From: Natronobiforma cellulositropha | Lineage (GTDB): Archaea; Halobacteriota; Halobacteria; Halobacteriales; Natrialbaceae | Direction: 5' to 3' | DNA: 64,000 bases | NCBI RefSeq assembly: GCF_025629245.1 | Contig: NZ_JANZXN010000005.1 | Coordinates: 1-64,000, forward strand | Shown here: positions 51,488 through 60,703 of the stretch, piece by piece | Layout of the letters: each line of letters begins with the position of its first letter | Position numbering within the stretch: the first letter of the stretch is position 1 | Program-made: the position numbers and the translations under genes | The notes under the pieces: model-generated | Databases searched by the model: none | Seen by the model: only the letters and a program-made list of their open reading frames with translations | What the model was told of the DNA's origin: nothing

Positions 51488-53038
51488 ATGGCAGCCCTCC
51501 GCACCGCCCTCGGGGTGACTCTCGAAGACGAACGACTGTTCGCCGTTGCTCTCGCAGCAGGACTCGGCGAGATACTGCTCAGATCCGTGCTCGCCGGAAT
51601 CCACCCGCTACTGTTCGTCTGCTGGCCACCGGTGTTCGCCGTGCTCGCGATGGCCACGGTGGTGCCACCGGTACGAGCCGACCTCGGTGTCGAATCCGGT
51701 CCAGAAGGGAGTGGCCGTCCGGGGTGGACGAGGCGACTCGTGGCGGTTGGTATCGTCGCCGTCGTCGGCCACGCCGTTGCACTCGTTCTCGGGAGCGCGC
51801 TCTTCGTCCTCGTCGATACGCCGATCCGGTACGGTCTGTACTGGTTCGGTGTCCAGGAGTGGATCACGCTCGAGTGGACGCTTCTGGGACCGTTGCTGGG
51901 TATCGCCATCTGTACGGCCGCCTGCTGGTCACTGCCGACACTGACGGTGGTCCGTCTCGAGCGCGGTGCGAGCGCGAGAGAGGCACTCCGTGAGACAGTG
52001 ACAGTGGCGCTCGAGCAGCCACGTGCCCTCCTCCTACTTGCGGTGTGTGCCGGAGGGTTCGGTGCGCTCGCGGTGCTCACCGGAGTCGCCGTGGAGTCGG
52101 TCAGCGATGGTCTCGGTGCAGTTCGCGCCGGACTCTACTCGCACGTCGTCACCTGGGTATTCCTCCTGCCTATCGCTGCTGCGGTTTCGATCGGACTCGC
52201 GGCGTTTTTCGCCCTGGCCGCCACGTCGCTTCCGTCCTCGAGCGACCGGCCGCTCCCGCTCGTGCGCCTCCTCGTGGTGTGTCTCGTCCTCACGGCCCTC
52301 GTTACGGCCGCGGGAGCCGTCCGAATGGGGGAGGTACGGCCAGTCGACACCGCACCCGAACCCCTTCCGGCTGATCCGGACGGTCTCTATGCGACGGCAC
52401 TCGAGAACACCGACCGGGCGAATCACGACACTCGCTCGTGGTCCCCCAGTTCGGACGAGTCGTCCGTCTTCGTGCAGAAAATCGACCGGGACACACGTCA
52501 GTTCGTACTGTACTGGGCGAGTGACGACGCCACCGAGTGGGCGTATCACTCGACCGGCGTGATGGCTGCTGGGCCGGGCGTTCGGGGATTCTCACTCGGC
52601 ACGTGGGAGATGGAAGACGGCCGAATCGGCTCGGCTGAACCTGGCTACGTCTACACCGCCAACGAGTACGAACTCTACGATCCGTTCCCGGGCGTGACGG
52701 GGTGGACGATCGTAGCGAGCGACGAGAACACGATCACCCTCGAAGTCGACGACCACGACCAACTGCACCCACTCGCCGATTCCAGTGCTCACAGAGAAGT
52801 CACCGATGTGAACGAATCGTGGGCACGGGCGACGGTCGATACGGAGCGTGAGACGCTCCTCGAGACCGAGCTACGGGTGAACGTGACCGTCGGTGAACCG
52901 GACCGTGAAGGCTTCGAGACTCACATCGACCACCACGCGCGACAGACGTACACCGTCGACGAGATCGGCATCGACCGACCCGAAGAGGTCGGAACACCGC
53001 ACCTGGGTGAACTGGCCTGGCGGTTGGTCGTCTACTGA
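51488..53038 (+). CDS. Multi-pass membrane protein with extracellular C-terminal domain
   Basis: 516 aa. Residues about 15-290 hold six or seven hydrophobic segments. The remaining 220 residues form a polar, acidic beta-rich domain with W-S-P-S-S-D-E-S, Y-E-L-Y-D-P-F and D-E-N-T-I-T-L-E-V-D patterns, probably outside the cell. That domain's style resembles the lipoprotein at 12574, which may indicate a shared LolA-like fold. The start at MAALRT is set by the promoter. No function recognised. Confidence 0.6.
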   Translation: MAALRTALGVTLEDERLFAVALAAGLGEILLRSVLAGIHPLLFVCWPPVFAVLAMATVVPPVRADLGVESGPEGSGRPGWTRRLVAVGIVAVVGHAVALVLGSALFVLVDTPIRYGLYWFGVQEWITLEWTLLGPLLGIAICTAACWSLPTLTVVRLERGASAREALRETVTVALEQPRALLLLAVCAGGFGALAVLTGVAVESVSDGLGAVRAGLYSHVVTWVFLLPIAAAVSIGLAAFFALAATSLPSSSDRPLPLVRLLVVCLVLTALVTAAGAVRMGEVRPVDTAPEPLPADPDGLYATALENTDRANHDTRSWSPSSDESSVFVQKIDRDTRQFVLYWASDDATEWAYHSTGVMAAGPGVRGFSLGTWEMEDGRIGSAEPGYVYTANEYELYDPFPGVTGWTIVASDENTITLEVDDHDQLHPLADSSAHREVTDVNESWARATVDTERETLLETELRVNVTVGEPDREGFETHIDHHARQTYTVDEIGIDRPEEVGTPHLGELAWRLVVY

Positions 53039-53123
53039 GACGGCTCAGTACAGACCGTGAATATTCTCACAGGTACACAGTGGTCTCCGAGAGATCGTAC
53101 GCGAAAAAGACCAGGTCGCCGTG

Positions 53124-56100
53124 TCAGTCGTCGCTCGTCGCGAACTCCGTCGAACTCGCCTCGACGGGGGCCGACGCGCTCTCGGGGAGCGTCTCGCGGA
53201 CGTCGTCACGGCCGTCCTCGGTGATTGCGTCGTGGTAGGCGTCGGGCATCACCTTGACGAACGACTCGAGTTCGCGCTCCCAGTGCTCGAGGAGGGCCGT
53301 GGCTCGCTCTGAGCCGGTGTAGGCGACGTGGTTCTCGACGAGCCGTCGGAGCATGCTCTCGTCGGACTCGTCGAGGTCGTCGTAGAGGGTGACCATCTCG
53401 GTGTTGGCGCGGTCGGCGAACGACCCGTCGGGGTCGTAGACGTAGGCGACGCCGCCGGACATGCCCGCGGCGAAGTTCTTGCCCGTCTCACCGAGGACGG
53501 CGACGACGCCGCCGGTCATGTACTCACAGCCGTGGTCGCCGACGCCCTCGACGACGGCTTTCGCGCCGGAGTTGCGGACGGCGAAACGCTCGCCCGCGAG
53601 ACCGTTGACGTAACACTCGCCACCGGTCGCTCCGTAGAGGGCGACGTTGCCGATGGCGATGTTCTCCGCGGCGGTGTAGGCGGCCGTCGCGGGCGTGCGC
53701 ACCGAGAGCTTGCCGCCGGAGAGACCCTTGCCGACGTAGTCGTTGGCGCTGCCGGTGAGGTGCATCGAGACGCCGCTGGCGAGGAACGCCCCGAAGCTCT
53801 GTCCGGCGGTGCCCTCGAGGTCGACCGTCAGGGTGTCCTCCGGGAGACCGGGTTCGCCGTACCGGCGGGTTACCCGGTTCGAGACCATCGCGCCGACCGA
53901 GCGGTCGACGTTCGAAATCCCGGTGGTGAGCGTGGTCGGAACCTGTTCGTCGATGGCCGTCTGCGCCTGCTCGATCAGGACGCGGTCGAGCTGGTCCTCG
54001 AGTTCGTGGTCCTGCTCGCGGCGTTTGGTCCGCGCCTCGCCCTCGAGCGGGGCGATGACTGCCGAGAGGTCGACGTGGCGGGCCTTGGGGTGGTCGACGT
54101 CGGTGCGCTGGGTCAGGACGTCGACCTGACCGATCATCTCCTCGACGGTGCGGAAGCCGAGGTCGGCCATGATCTCGCGCAGTTCCTCGGCGAGGAACGT
54201 CATGTAGTTGATGACGTGCTCGGGTTCGCCGGGGAAGCGCTTTCTGAGGTCCTCGCGCTGGGTGGCGACGCCGACGGGGCAGGTGTTCTTGTGACACTGG
54301 CGGGCCATCACACAGCCACTCGTGACGAGGCTCGCGGTGCCGAAGATGTACTCCTCTGCGCCGAGGAGGGCGGCGACGGCGACGTCGCGGCCGGTCTTCA
54401 TCCCGCCGTCGGCCGAGACGCGGATGCGGTCTCGGAGACCGGTCTGACAGAGCATCTGGTTCGCCTCGGCGAGACCGAGTTCCCACGGGAGACCGGCGTG
54501 TTTGATCGAGGTGCGCGGTGACGCGCCGGTCCCGCCGGAGTCGCCGGAGATGTGGACGACGTCGGCGTTGGCCTTCGCGACGCCCGCGGCGATGGTGCCG
54601 ATGCCGGCCTCGCTGACGAGTTTGACGTTGATGTCGGCCGACTCGTTGGCCGCCTTCAGGTCGTGGATCAGCTGTTTGAGGTCCTCGATGGAGTAGATGT
54701 CGTGCAGCGGCGGCGGCGAGATGAGACCGACGCCGGGGGTCGCCTTGCGGACGTGGGCGATCATCTCGTCGACTTTCATGCCGGGGAGGTGGCCACCCTC
54801 GCCGGGTTTCGACCCCTGAGCCATCTTGATCTGGAGTTCGTCGGCGCTCGAGAGGTAGGTGCTCGTCACGCCGAAGCGGGCCGAGGCGACCTGCTTGACG
54901 TTACACTCGCGTTCGGTGCCGAAGCGCTCCGGTGGCTCGCCACCCTCACCCGAGTTCGACTTCCCACCGATGCGGTTCATCGCGATGGAGTTGTTCTCGT
55001 GGGCCTCCGCCGAGAGGCTGCCGAGGCTCATCGCGGCCGTCGAGAAGCGTCTGACGATCTCTTCGACGGGTTCGACCTCCTCGAGCGGGACCGGGTCGCG
55101 CTCGGAGTCGAACGCGAGGAGACCGCGGAGCGTCTGGAGGTTCGTACTCTGGTCGTTGATCAGCTCGGCGAACTCCTTGTAGCGGTCGTAGTCGTTGGCC
55201 CGGACCGACTGCTGGAGGATGCCGACGGTCTGGGGGTTCCACTGGTGGTAGATGCCGTTCGAGCGGTGTTCGAACTCGCCCGAGCGCTCGAGGACCGCCT
55301 CCTCGTCGCCGAAGCCGGCAGCGTGGCGCTCTCTGACGTCGGCTTCGATCTCGGCGAGACCGATCCCCTGGGTGCGGTTCTCGGTGCCCTCGAAGTACTC
55401 GGCGACGAGATCCGAGTCGAGACCGACGGCCTCGAAGATCTGTGCGCCCTGGTAGCTCTCGACCGTCGAGATGCCCATCTTCGCCATGACCTTGAGCAGG
55501 CCGTCCTCGAGTGCGGTGATGTAGGCGGCGATGGCGTCCTCGGCGTCGGCACCGTCGGGACCCGCGGTGAGGTCCTCGATGGTCTGGAAGGCGAGGTAGG
55601 GGTTGACCGCGCCCGCCCCGTAGCCGACGAGCGTCGCGAGGTGGTGGACCGTCCGCGGGTCGCCCGACTCGACGACGAGACCGACGTGGTTTCGCAGGCC
55701 GGTGCGGACGAGGTGGTGGTGGACGGCGGCGGTCGCGAGCAGGCTCGGAATCGCCAGGTGCTCACTATCGAGGTCGCGGTCCGAGAGGACGAGGATGTCG
55801 GTCCCCGCCTCGATGGCTGCCACGGCGTCCTCGCGGACGCGCTCGATGGCAGCTTCGAGGTCGTCACCGGCGTCGCCGGCCGGCGTGTAGGTGATGTCGA
55901 CCGTCGCCGACTCGAGGTCGCCGACCTCCTGGTCGCGGATGGCGGCGAGCTGGGCGTCGGTGAGCACGGGCGAGTCACAGACGAGCTGGCGGGCGTGTTC
56001 GGGCGATTCGTCGAGGAGGTTGCGCTGGTAGCCGAGTCGGCTCTCGAGGCTGGTGACGAGCTCCTCGCGGATGTAGTCGAGCGGCGGGTTCGTCACCTGG

Positions 56101-57674
56101 GCGAACAGCTGTTTGAAGTAGGAAAACAGCGGCCGGTTGAACTCGGTGAGCACCGACAGCGGCGTGTCGTCGCCCATCGAGCCGACGGGGTCTTTGCCCT
56201 TCTGGGCCATCGGTTCGACCAGGTTGTTGAGTTCGTCGTGGGTGTAGCCGAAGGTCGCCTGGTGGCCGCGCAGGCTCGAGACCGGCGCTCGAGGCGAGCG
56301 TTCGCTCGAGGCGACCTCCTCGAGTCGGACCTGGTTCTCGGCGACCCACTCGCCGTAGCGCTCGTCGACGAGACCCTCGAAGACCTCGTCGTCGGGGATG
56401 ACCCGGCCTTCGTCCGGGTCGGCGAGGAAGAGCTGGCCGGGCTGGAGGCGGCCGCGCTCGGCGATGTTCTCGGGGTCGGGGTCGAGCGCGCCGGCCTCGC
56501 TCGCGACGATCAGTCGGTTGTCGGTGGTCACGTCGTACCGGCAGGGGCGCAGGCCGTTCCGGTCGAGGACGGCACCGACGCGCTCGCCGTCGGTGGCGGC
56601 GACGAGGGCGGGACCGTCCCAGGGTTCGACCAGCGAGGCGTGGAAGTCGTACCAGTCGCGCCGGTCCTGGTCCATCGACTCGTCGTTGCGCCAGGCCTCG
56701 GGGACGAGCATGCGGAGCGCGTGTGCGAGGTCGCGGCCGTCCTCTAAGAGGAGTTCGAGCGCGTTGTCGACGCTCGCGGTGTCGGACTGGTCAGGGTCGT
56801 TGATGATCGGCTTGACGGCGTCGAGACCGTCGATGACCTCACTCTCGAGGTCGGTCTCGCGCGCTCGCATCCAGTTGATGTTGCCCTGGATGGTGTTGAA
56901 CTCGCCGTTGTGGACGATGTTGCGGTAGGGGTGGGCGAGGTGCCAGGCACCGAGCGTGTTCGTCGAGAAGCGCTCGTGGACCATCACGAAGTTCGATTCG
57001 ATCCGCTCGTCGGTCAGGTCGGGGTAGTAGGTCGACACCTGGACGCCCTTGAGCAGGCCCTTGTAGACGACGGTCTTCGAGGCGAGCGAGCAGACGTAAA
57101 AGCGTTCGGCGCCCTCGAGGTCGGATTCCTCGACCCGGTTCTCGAGTGCGCGCCGGGCGACGTAGAGACGGCGGTCGAGCGCCTCGTCTGTGAGGTCGTC
57201 GCTCGCAGTTACGAACACCTGCCAGACGTCCGGTTCGGCGTCGAGGGCGGTCTGGCCGAGACCGTCGTTGTCCGTCGGGACGTCGCGCCAGGCGAGTACC
57301 TCGAGGTCGTAGCGCTCGAGAGAGTCTTCGACGAGGTCGACGAGCGCCTCGCGGGCGTCGGTCTCCTGTGGAAAGAAGAACGACCCGACGGCGTACGCAC
57401 CGGGGTCGGGAAGGTCGCAGTCGAGAACCGCACGGAAGAACCGGTGGGGCGTCTGGAGTAAGATGCCAGCCCCGTCACCGGTGTTCTTCTCCGCGCCGGT
57501 GGTGCCGCGGTGTTCGAGGTTGACGAGCAGTTCGAGACCGTCGGCGACGATGTCGTGGCCCGTCCCGCCATCGAGGTCCATGACGACGCCGACACCGCAG
57601 TTCGACCGCTCGTCCGCCGGGTCGGCGAGACCCCGCGAACGGTCAGCAGAGTGTGCCCGCTGTGGCTGTTGCAT
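53124..57674 (-). CDS. gltB: Glutamate synthase, large (alpha) subunit
   Basis: 1516 aa from the chosen ATG. Transfers the amide of glutamine to 2-oxoglutarate. The amidotransferase nucleophile is the cysteine of C-G-V-G near residue 26, after a short propeptide that would be cleaved. The FMN synthase domain (S-N-S-G-E-G-G-E) is around residue 900. The 3Fe-4S cysteines are in C-V-M-A-R-Q-C-H-K-N-T-C. The C-terminal domain is a GXGXG helix. No small subunit (gltD) is nearby, which suggests use of ferredoxin or a distant partner. Likely start MQQPQRAH; 23 upstream codons are hydrophobic and AT-rich. Confidence 0.95.
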   Translation of the reverse strand: MQQPQRAHSADRSRGLADPADERSNCGVGVVMDLDGGTGHDIVADGLELLVNLEHRGTTGAEKNTGDGAGILLQTPHRFFRAVLDCDLPDPGAYAVGSFFFPQETDAREALVDLVEDSLERYDLEVLAWRDVPTDNDGLGQTALDAEPDVWQVFVTASDDLTDEALDRRLYVARRALENRVEESDLEGAERFYVCSLASKTVVYKGLLKGVQVSTYYPDLTDERIESNFVMVHERFSTNTLGAWHLAHPYRNIVHNGEFNTIQGNINWMRARETDLESEVIDGLDAVKPIINDPDQSDTASVDNALELLLEDGRDLAHALRMLVPEAWRNDESMDQDRRDWYDFHASLVEPWDGPALVAATDGERVGAVLDRNGLRPCRYDVTTDNRLIVASEAGALDPDPENIAERGRLQPGQLFLADPDEGRVIPDDEVFEGLVDERYGEWVAENQVRLEEVASSERSPRAPVSSLRGHQATFGYTHDELNNLVEPMAQKGKDPVGSMGDDTPLSVLTEFNRPLFSYFKQLFAQVTNPPLDYIREELVTSLESRLGYQRNLLDESPEHARQLVCDSPVLTDAQLAAIRDQEVGDLESATVDITYTPAGDAGDDLEAAIERVREDAVAAIEAGTDILVLSDRDLDSEHLAIPSLLATAAVHHHLVRTGLRNHVGLVVESGDPRTVHHLATLVGYGAGAVNPYLAFQTIEDLTAGPDGADAEDAIAAYITALEDGLLKVMAKMGISTVESYQGAQIFEAVGLDSDLVAEYFEGTENRTQGIGLAEIEADVRERHAAGFGDEEAVLERSGEFEHRSNGIYHQWNPQTVGILQQSVRANDYDRYKEFAELINDQSTNLQTLRGLLAFDSERDPVPLEEVEPVEEIVRRFSTAAMSLGSLSAEAHENNSIAMNRIGGKSNSGEGGEPPERFGTERECNVKQVASARFGVTSTYLSSADELQIKMAQGSKPGEGGHLPGMKVDEMIAHVRKATPGVGLISPPPLHDIYSIEDLKQLIHDLKAANESADINVKLVSEAGIGTIAAGVAKANADVVHISGDSGGTGASPRTSIKHAGLPWELGLAEANQMLCQTGLRDRIRVSADGGMKTGRDVAVAALLGAEEYIFGTASLVTSGCVMARQCHKNTCPVGVATQREDLRKRFPGEPEHVINYMTFLAEELREIMADLGFRTVEEMIGQVDVLTQRTDVDHPKARHVDLSAVIAPLEGEARTKRREQDHELEDQLDRVLIEQAQTAIDEQVPTTLTTGISNVDRSVGAMVSNRVTRRYGEPGLPEDTLTVDLEGTAGQSFGAFLASGVSMHLTGSANDYVGKGLSGGKLSVRTPATAAYTAAENIAIGNVALYGATGGECYVNGLAGERFAVRNSGAKAVVEGVGDHGCEYMTGGVVAVLGETGKNFAAGMSGGVAYVYDPDGSFADRANTEMVTLYDDLDESDESMLRRLVENHVAYTGSERATALLEHWERELESFVKVMPDAYHDAITEDGRDDVRETLPESASAPVEASSTEFATSDD

Positions 57675-58062
57675 AGGAGTACTCGAGAAAACCCACATAA
57701 GAGCGTAATCCATAATGGCTAAGGGTATTATAAACACATACAAGTGAATATAAGGGGTATGGATTTTCCCGAGACCGGTGGAATATGTGCGCTGTTTCGT
57801 CGTATGTCACAGTGGTTGTAAAGCGTTTCTGTTCCGGCGAGTCACGATCACAACATTTCGAGCGATCTGGCGTCGATTGTGCATATATCACGGACGATAG
57901 AGATATACTGAGAATATAGACTGTTCGTTGAAACGATACAGGACGGGACCGGACGTGACGGGACCGACCGTCAGCCCTCGCGTGGGGCGAGACCCAAAAG
58001 TGTTCGATCCGCGATGCTCGCCGTGGAGACGGCACGAATCGGCAGAACGGACCGGGTTCGAG
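57675..58062. other. Intergenic region upstream of gltB
   Basis: About 390 bases between two minus-strand genes, AT-rich near gltB and GC-rich towards proS. The GC-rich part contains a GGGACCGGACGTGACGGGACCG stretch, two imperfect copies of a GGGACCG-type unit. A TATA box for gltB is annotated separately. No gene or structured RNA is evident. Confidence 0.55.
57727..57735 (-). promoter_or_regulatory. gltB TATA box
   Basis: GTTTATAAT on the minus strand, centred about 26 bp before position 57705. This gives a leader of about 31 nt to the ATG at 57674. The match to the haloarchaeal TATA consensus is good and the surroundings are AT-rich. Confidence 0.55.
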
Positions 58063-59544
58063 TCAGTACTTCCGCGCGAAGTAGGCGACCTCGTCTGCGG
58101 GGTCGCCACAGACGCCACACTCGTCGCGCTCGGGCGTTTCGACCTCGCCCGCGGACGCGCCGCCTTCGGACTCGAGTGGCTGGATCACGATTTCGGCGGC
58201 GATCTTCTCTTTGATCACTTCCTCGCAAGCCTCGTCACCACACCAGGCGGTCTCGACGTAGCCGCCGTGTTTGCCGAGCGTGCCGAGGATCTCCTCGGGG
58301 CTGTAGGCCTCGCGGACGTTCTCCTCGAGCGTCTCCTTCGCGGTGTCGTAGAGTTTGTCGTAGACCGTCTCGAGGTGGTCTTCGACGAGCGCGGCCAGGT
58401 CCGTCCGGTCCTCGAAGTGTTTCTCGTTGTCCGGACGGTGGACCAGCGTGACCTCCTCGTCGTCGACCTCGTTGGGTCCGACCTCGATGCGCAGCGGGAC
58501 GCCGTTGAGTTCGTGTTCGTTGAACTTGAAGCCGGGGTTGCGCTCGTCGCGGTCGTCGAGTTCGACGCGGACGTCCGCCGCCTCGAGTTCGTCGGCGAGG
58601 TCGCGGGAGTACTCGAGGACCGCCTCCTGGGTCTCCTCCTGATAGATGGGGACGATGACGACCTGCGTGGGTGCCACGGTGGGCGGGAGGACGAGTCCCT
58701 GGTCGTCGGAGTGGGTCATGATGAGCGCACCGAGGGCGCGCCAGGAGAGTCCCCACGAGGTGGTGTAGGCGGTCTGTTCGTCCTCGTCCTCGTCGAAGAA
58801 GGTGATGTCGAACGCCTCGGCGAAGGACTGGCCGAGGTGGTGGCTGGTGCCGCCCTGGACGGACTTGCCGTCGGGCATCAGACACTCGACGGTCGTGGTG
58901 GTGTCCGCGCCGGGGAACTTGTCGTGTTCGGGTTTCTTCCCGCGCAGGACCGGGATGGCGAGCACCTCCTCGTAGACGCGCTCGTACTGGCCGAGGCGGG
59001 TCCAGACCTCCTCCCAGGCCTCTTCGTTCGTCGCGTGCGCGGTGTGGCCCTCCTGCCAGAGGAACTCCTTCGTGCGGAAGAAGGGCTTCGTCTCGGTGGC
59101 CTCCCAGCGCACCACCGAACACCACTGGTTCAGCCGCAGCGGCAGGTCGCGGTGGCTCCGGGTCCACTGGGCCATGAAGGGAGCGATGATCGACTCACTG
59201 GTCGGGCGTACTGCGAGGCGCTCCTCGAGTTCGGTGTGTCCGCCCTGGGTCACCCAGGCGACCTCCGGGTCGAACCCCTCGACGATGTCTTTCTCGCGCT
59301 CGAGGAACTCCTCGGGGATGAACATCGGGAAGTAGACGTTGTCGACGCCGGTCGCTTTGAACCAGCCGTCGAGCGCCTCCTGGATGCGCTCCCAGAGGGC
59401 GTAGCCACGGGGTTTCGTGACGATGAAGCCGCCCATCGGTGCGTAGTCTGCCAGTCCGGCTTTCGTGACGACCTCGGCGTACCAGTCGCCGGGGTTGCCC
59501 TTCTTCGACTCGGTGATCCCGAGTTCCTGACTCTCCTCGCTCAT
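58063..59544 (-). CDS. proS: Prolyl-tRNA synthetase, archaeal/eukaryotic type
   Basis: 493 aa, the archaeal-type length. Class II motifs include R-P-T-S-E-S near residue 112, the motif-2 F-R-T-K-E-F-L-W-Q-E-G-H-T-A-H-A near 155-170, and G-T-S-H-H-L-G-Q near 240. An anticodon-binding domain and a C-terminal zinc-binding domain (C-G-V-C-G, ending F-A-R-K-Y) follow, as in archaea. The start MSEESQEL is chosen; 75 upstream codons are unlike the family. Confidence 0.96.
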   Translation of the reverse strand: MSEESQELGITESKKGNPGDWYAEVVTKAGLADYAPMGGFIVTKPRGYALWERIQEALDGWFKATGVDNVYFPMFIPEEFLEREKDIVEGFDPEVAWVTQGGHTELEERLAVRPTSESIIAPFMAQWTRSHRDLPLRLNQWCSVVRWEATETKPFFRTKEFLWQEGHTAHATNEEAWEEVWTRLGQYERVYEEVLAIPVLRGKKPEHDKFPGADTTTTVECLMPDGKSVQGGTSHHLGQSFAEAFDITFFDEDEDEQTAYTTSWGLSWRALGALIMTHSDDQGLVLPPTVAPTQVVIVPIYQEETQEAVLEYSRDLADELEAADVRVELDDRDERNPGFKFNEHELNGVPLRIEVGPNEVDDEEVTLVHRPDNEKHFEDRTDLAALVEDHLETVYDKLYDTAKETLEENVREAYSPEEILGTLGKHGGYVETAWCGDEACEEVIKEKIAAEIVIQPLESEGGASAGEVETPERDECGVCGDPADEVAYFARKY

Positions 59545-59659
59545 ATCTCGAGAGTGTGCCACGGTACTCTTAAACGATGCGAAGGTGTGGCGAGCGCTCG
59601 CGTGGACGCGACAGTCGGCGTGAACACACGCTTTTGTAGCTGGCAACCGAGTTACAGGT

Positions 59660-60094
59660 ATGGTACAGCGAGTTCTCGTCCCGGTCGACGGCTCAGCACA
59701 CTCCCGACGGGCACTCGAGGTCACACTCGAGGAGTTTCCCGACGCCGAGGTCGTCGTCTTCCACGCCATCGATCGCTACGACGTCGCGCTCGTCAGCGAA
59801 CCGGCGGTGTGGGACGACGAGTTCCCGGAACGCCAGGAGCGCGCAGCGGAGGCGCTGCTCGAGGAGTATCGCGACCTCGCCGACGGCCACGGCGTCGAGG
59901 TCCGAACCGAGCTAGCCCGTGGCAAGCCGGCGGACGCGATTCTCGTCGCCGTCGACGAGTTCGGCGCCGACCACGTCGTGATGGGGAGTCGGGGACGGCG
60001 GGGTGTCGCCCGCGTCCTCCTCGGGAGCGTCGCGGAGAAGGTCGCCCGACGCGCGCCCGTCTCCGTCACGGTCGTCCGCCCGCCGGAGACCTGA
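59660..60094 (+). CDS. UspA-family universal stress protein
   Basis: 144 aa UspA domain (V-Q-R-V-L-V-P-V-D-G-S-A at the start; G-S-R-G-R-R-G-V-A-R-V-L-L-G-S-V near residues 114-129). CTTTTG about 28 bp before the ATG may be its TATA box. It is divergent from proS. A second, zinc-ribbon-bearing UspA gene lies 68 bp downstream on the same strand. Confidence 0.92.
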   Translation: MVQRVLVPVDGSAHSRRALEVTLEEFPDAEVVVFHAIDRYDVALVSEPAVWDDEFPERQERAAEALLEEYRDLADGHGVEVRTELARGKPADAILVAVDEFGADHVVMGSRGRRGVARVLLGSVAEKVARRAPVSVTVVRPPET

Positions 60095-60162
60095 CCGACA
60101 GACTCGAGAGCGGTCAGTCCTCGTGAGAACACCGCTATACCGAAAGCGAGCGTACGAACGGT

Positions 60163-60702
60163 ATGTACAGAGTGTTGCTGCCCATCGACGACGACGAGGA
60201 CAGAGTCGACGCACAGGTCCAGACCGTGCTGGAACTCCCCGGCCCGCGAAACGGCGTCGAAGTGACGCTCTTACACGTCATCGACGACGAGCGTGCGAGC
60301 ATCCCGAAACCGACACAGATAGCCGCCGGCCAGCACGCAGAGGAGCGACTCACGGCGGCGGGCGTGCGCACCCTCGAGCGCGGTGAGACTGGCGACCCCG
60401 CGAGGGCGATCATCGAGAGCGCCCGCGACCTCGGTGCCGACCTGATCGTCCTCGGCGGGCGCAAGCGCTCGCCGCTGGGCGCGCTGGTGTTCGGAAGCGT
60501 CAGCAACAGGGTCGTCCGCGACGCCCGGCGTCCGGTGACGATCACCGGTCCCATCGACCACCTCGAGCGTCCCTCTCACCGCTGTGTAACCTGTGGCGAG
60601 ACCTACTACACCAGCCGCGAGACGGGTATCTCGACCTGCCGGCGCTGTGGCGGCATCCACGTCGAGCGCGTCCGCGACGACGCACTCGAGGCGAACGCCT
60701 GA
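60163..60702 (+). CDS. UspA-like domain fused to a C-terminal zinc ribbon
   Basis: 179 aa. Residues about 1-130 form a UspA-like domain beginning Y-R-V-L-L-P-I-D-D-D-E with G-G-R-K-R-S-P-L-G in the loop. Residues about 143-172 are a zinc ribbon: C-V-T-C near 145, then C-R-R-C about 17 residues later. The ribbon suggests nucleic-acid or protein binding added to the UspA fold. The gene ends 1 bp before the stop of the convergent helicase. CTATAC lies about 28 bp before the ATG. Confidence 0.85.
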   Translation: MYRVLLPIDDDEDRVDAQVQTVLELPGPRNGVEVTLLHVIDDERASIPKPTQIAAGQHAEERLTAAGVRTLERGETGDPARAIIESARDLGADLIVLGGRKRSPLGALVFGSVSNRVVRDARRPVTITGPIDHLERPSHRCVTCGETYYTSRETGISTCRRCGGIHVERVRDDALEANA

Positions 60703-60703
60703 C

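Noticed and set aside
54552-56747. 731-codon plus-strand ORF within gltB
   Set aside because: Antisense shadow of gltB with no recognisable motif.
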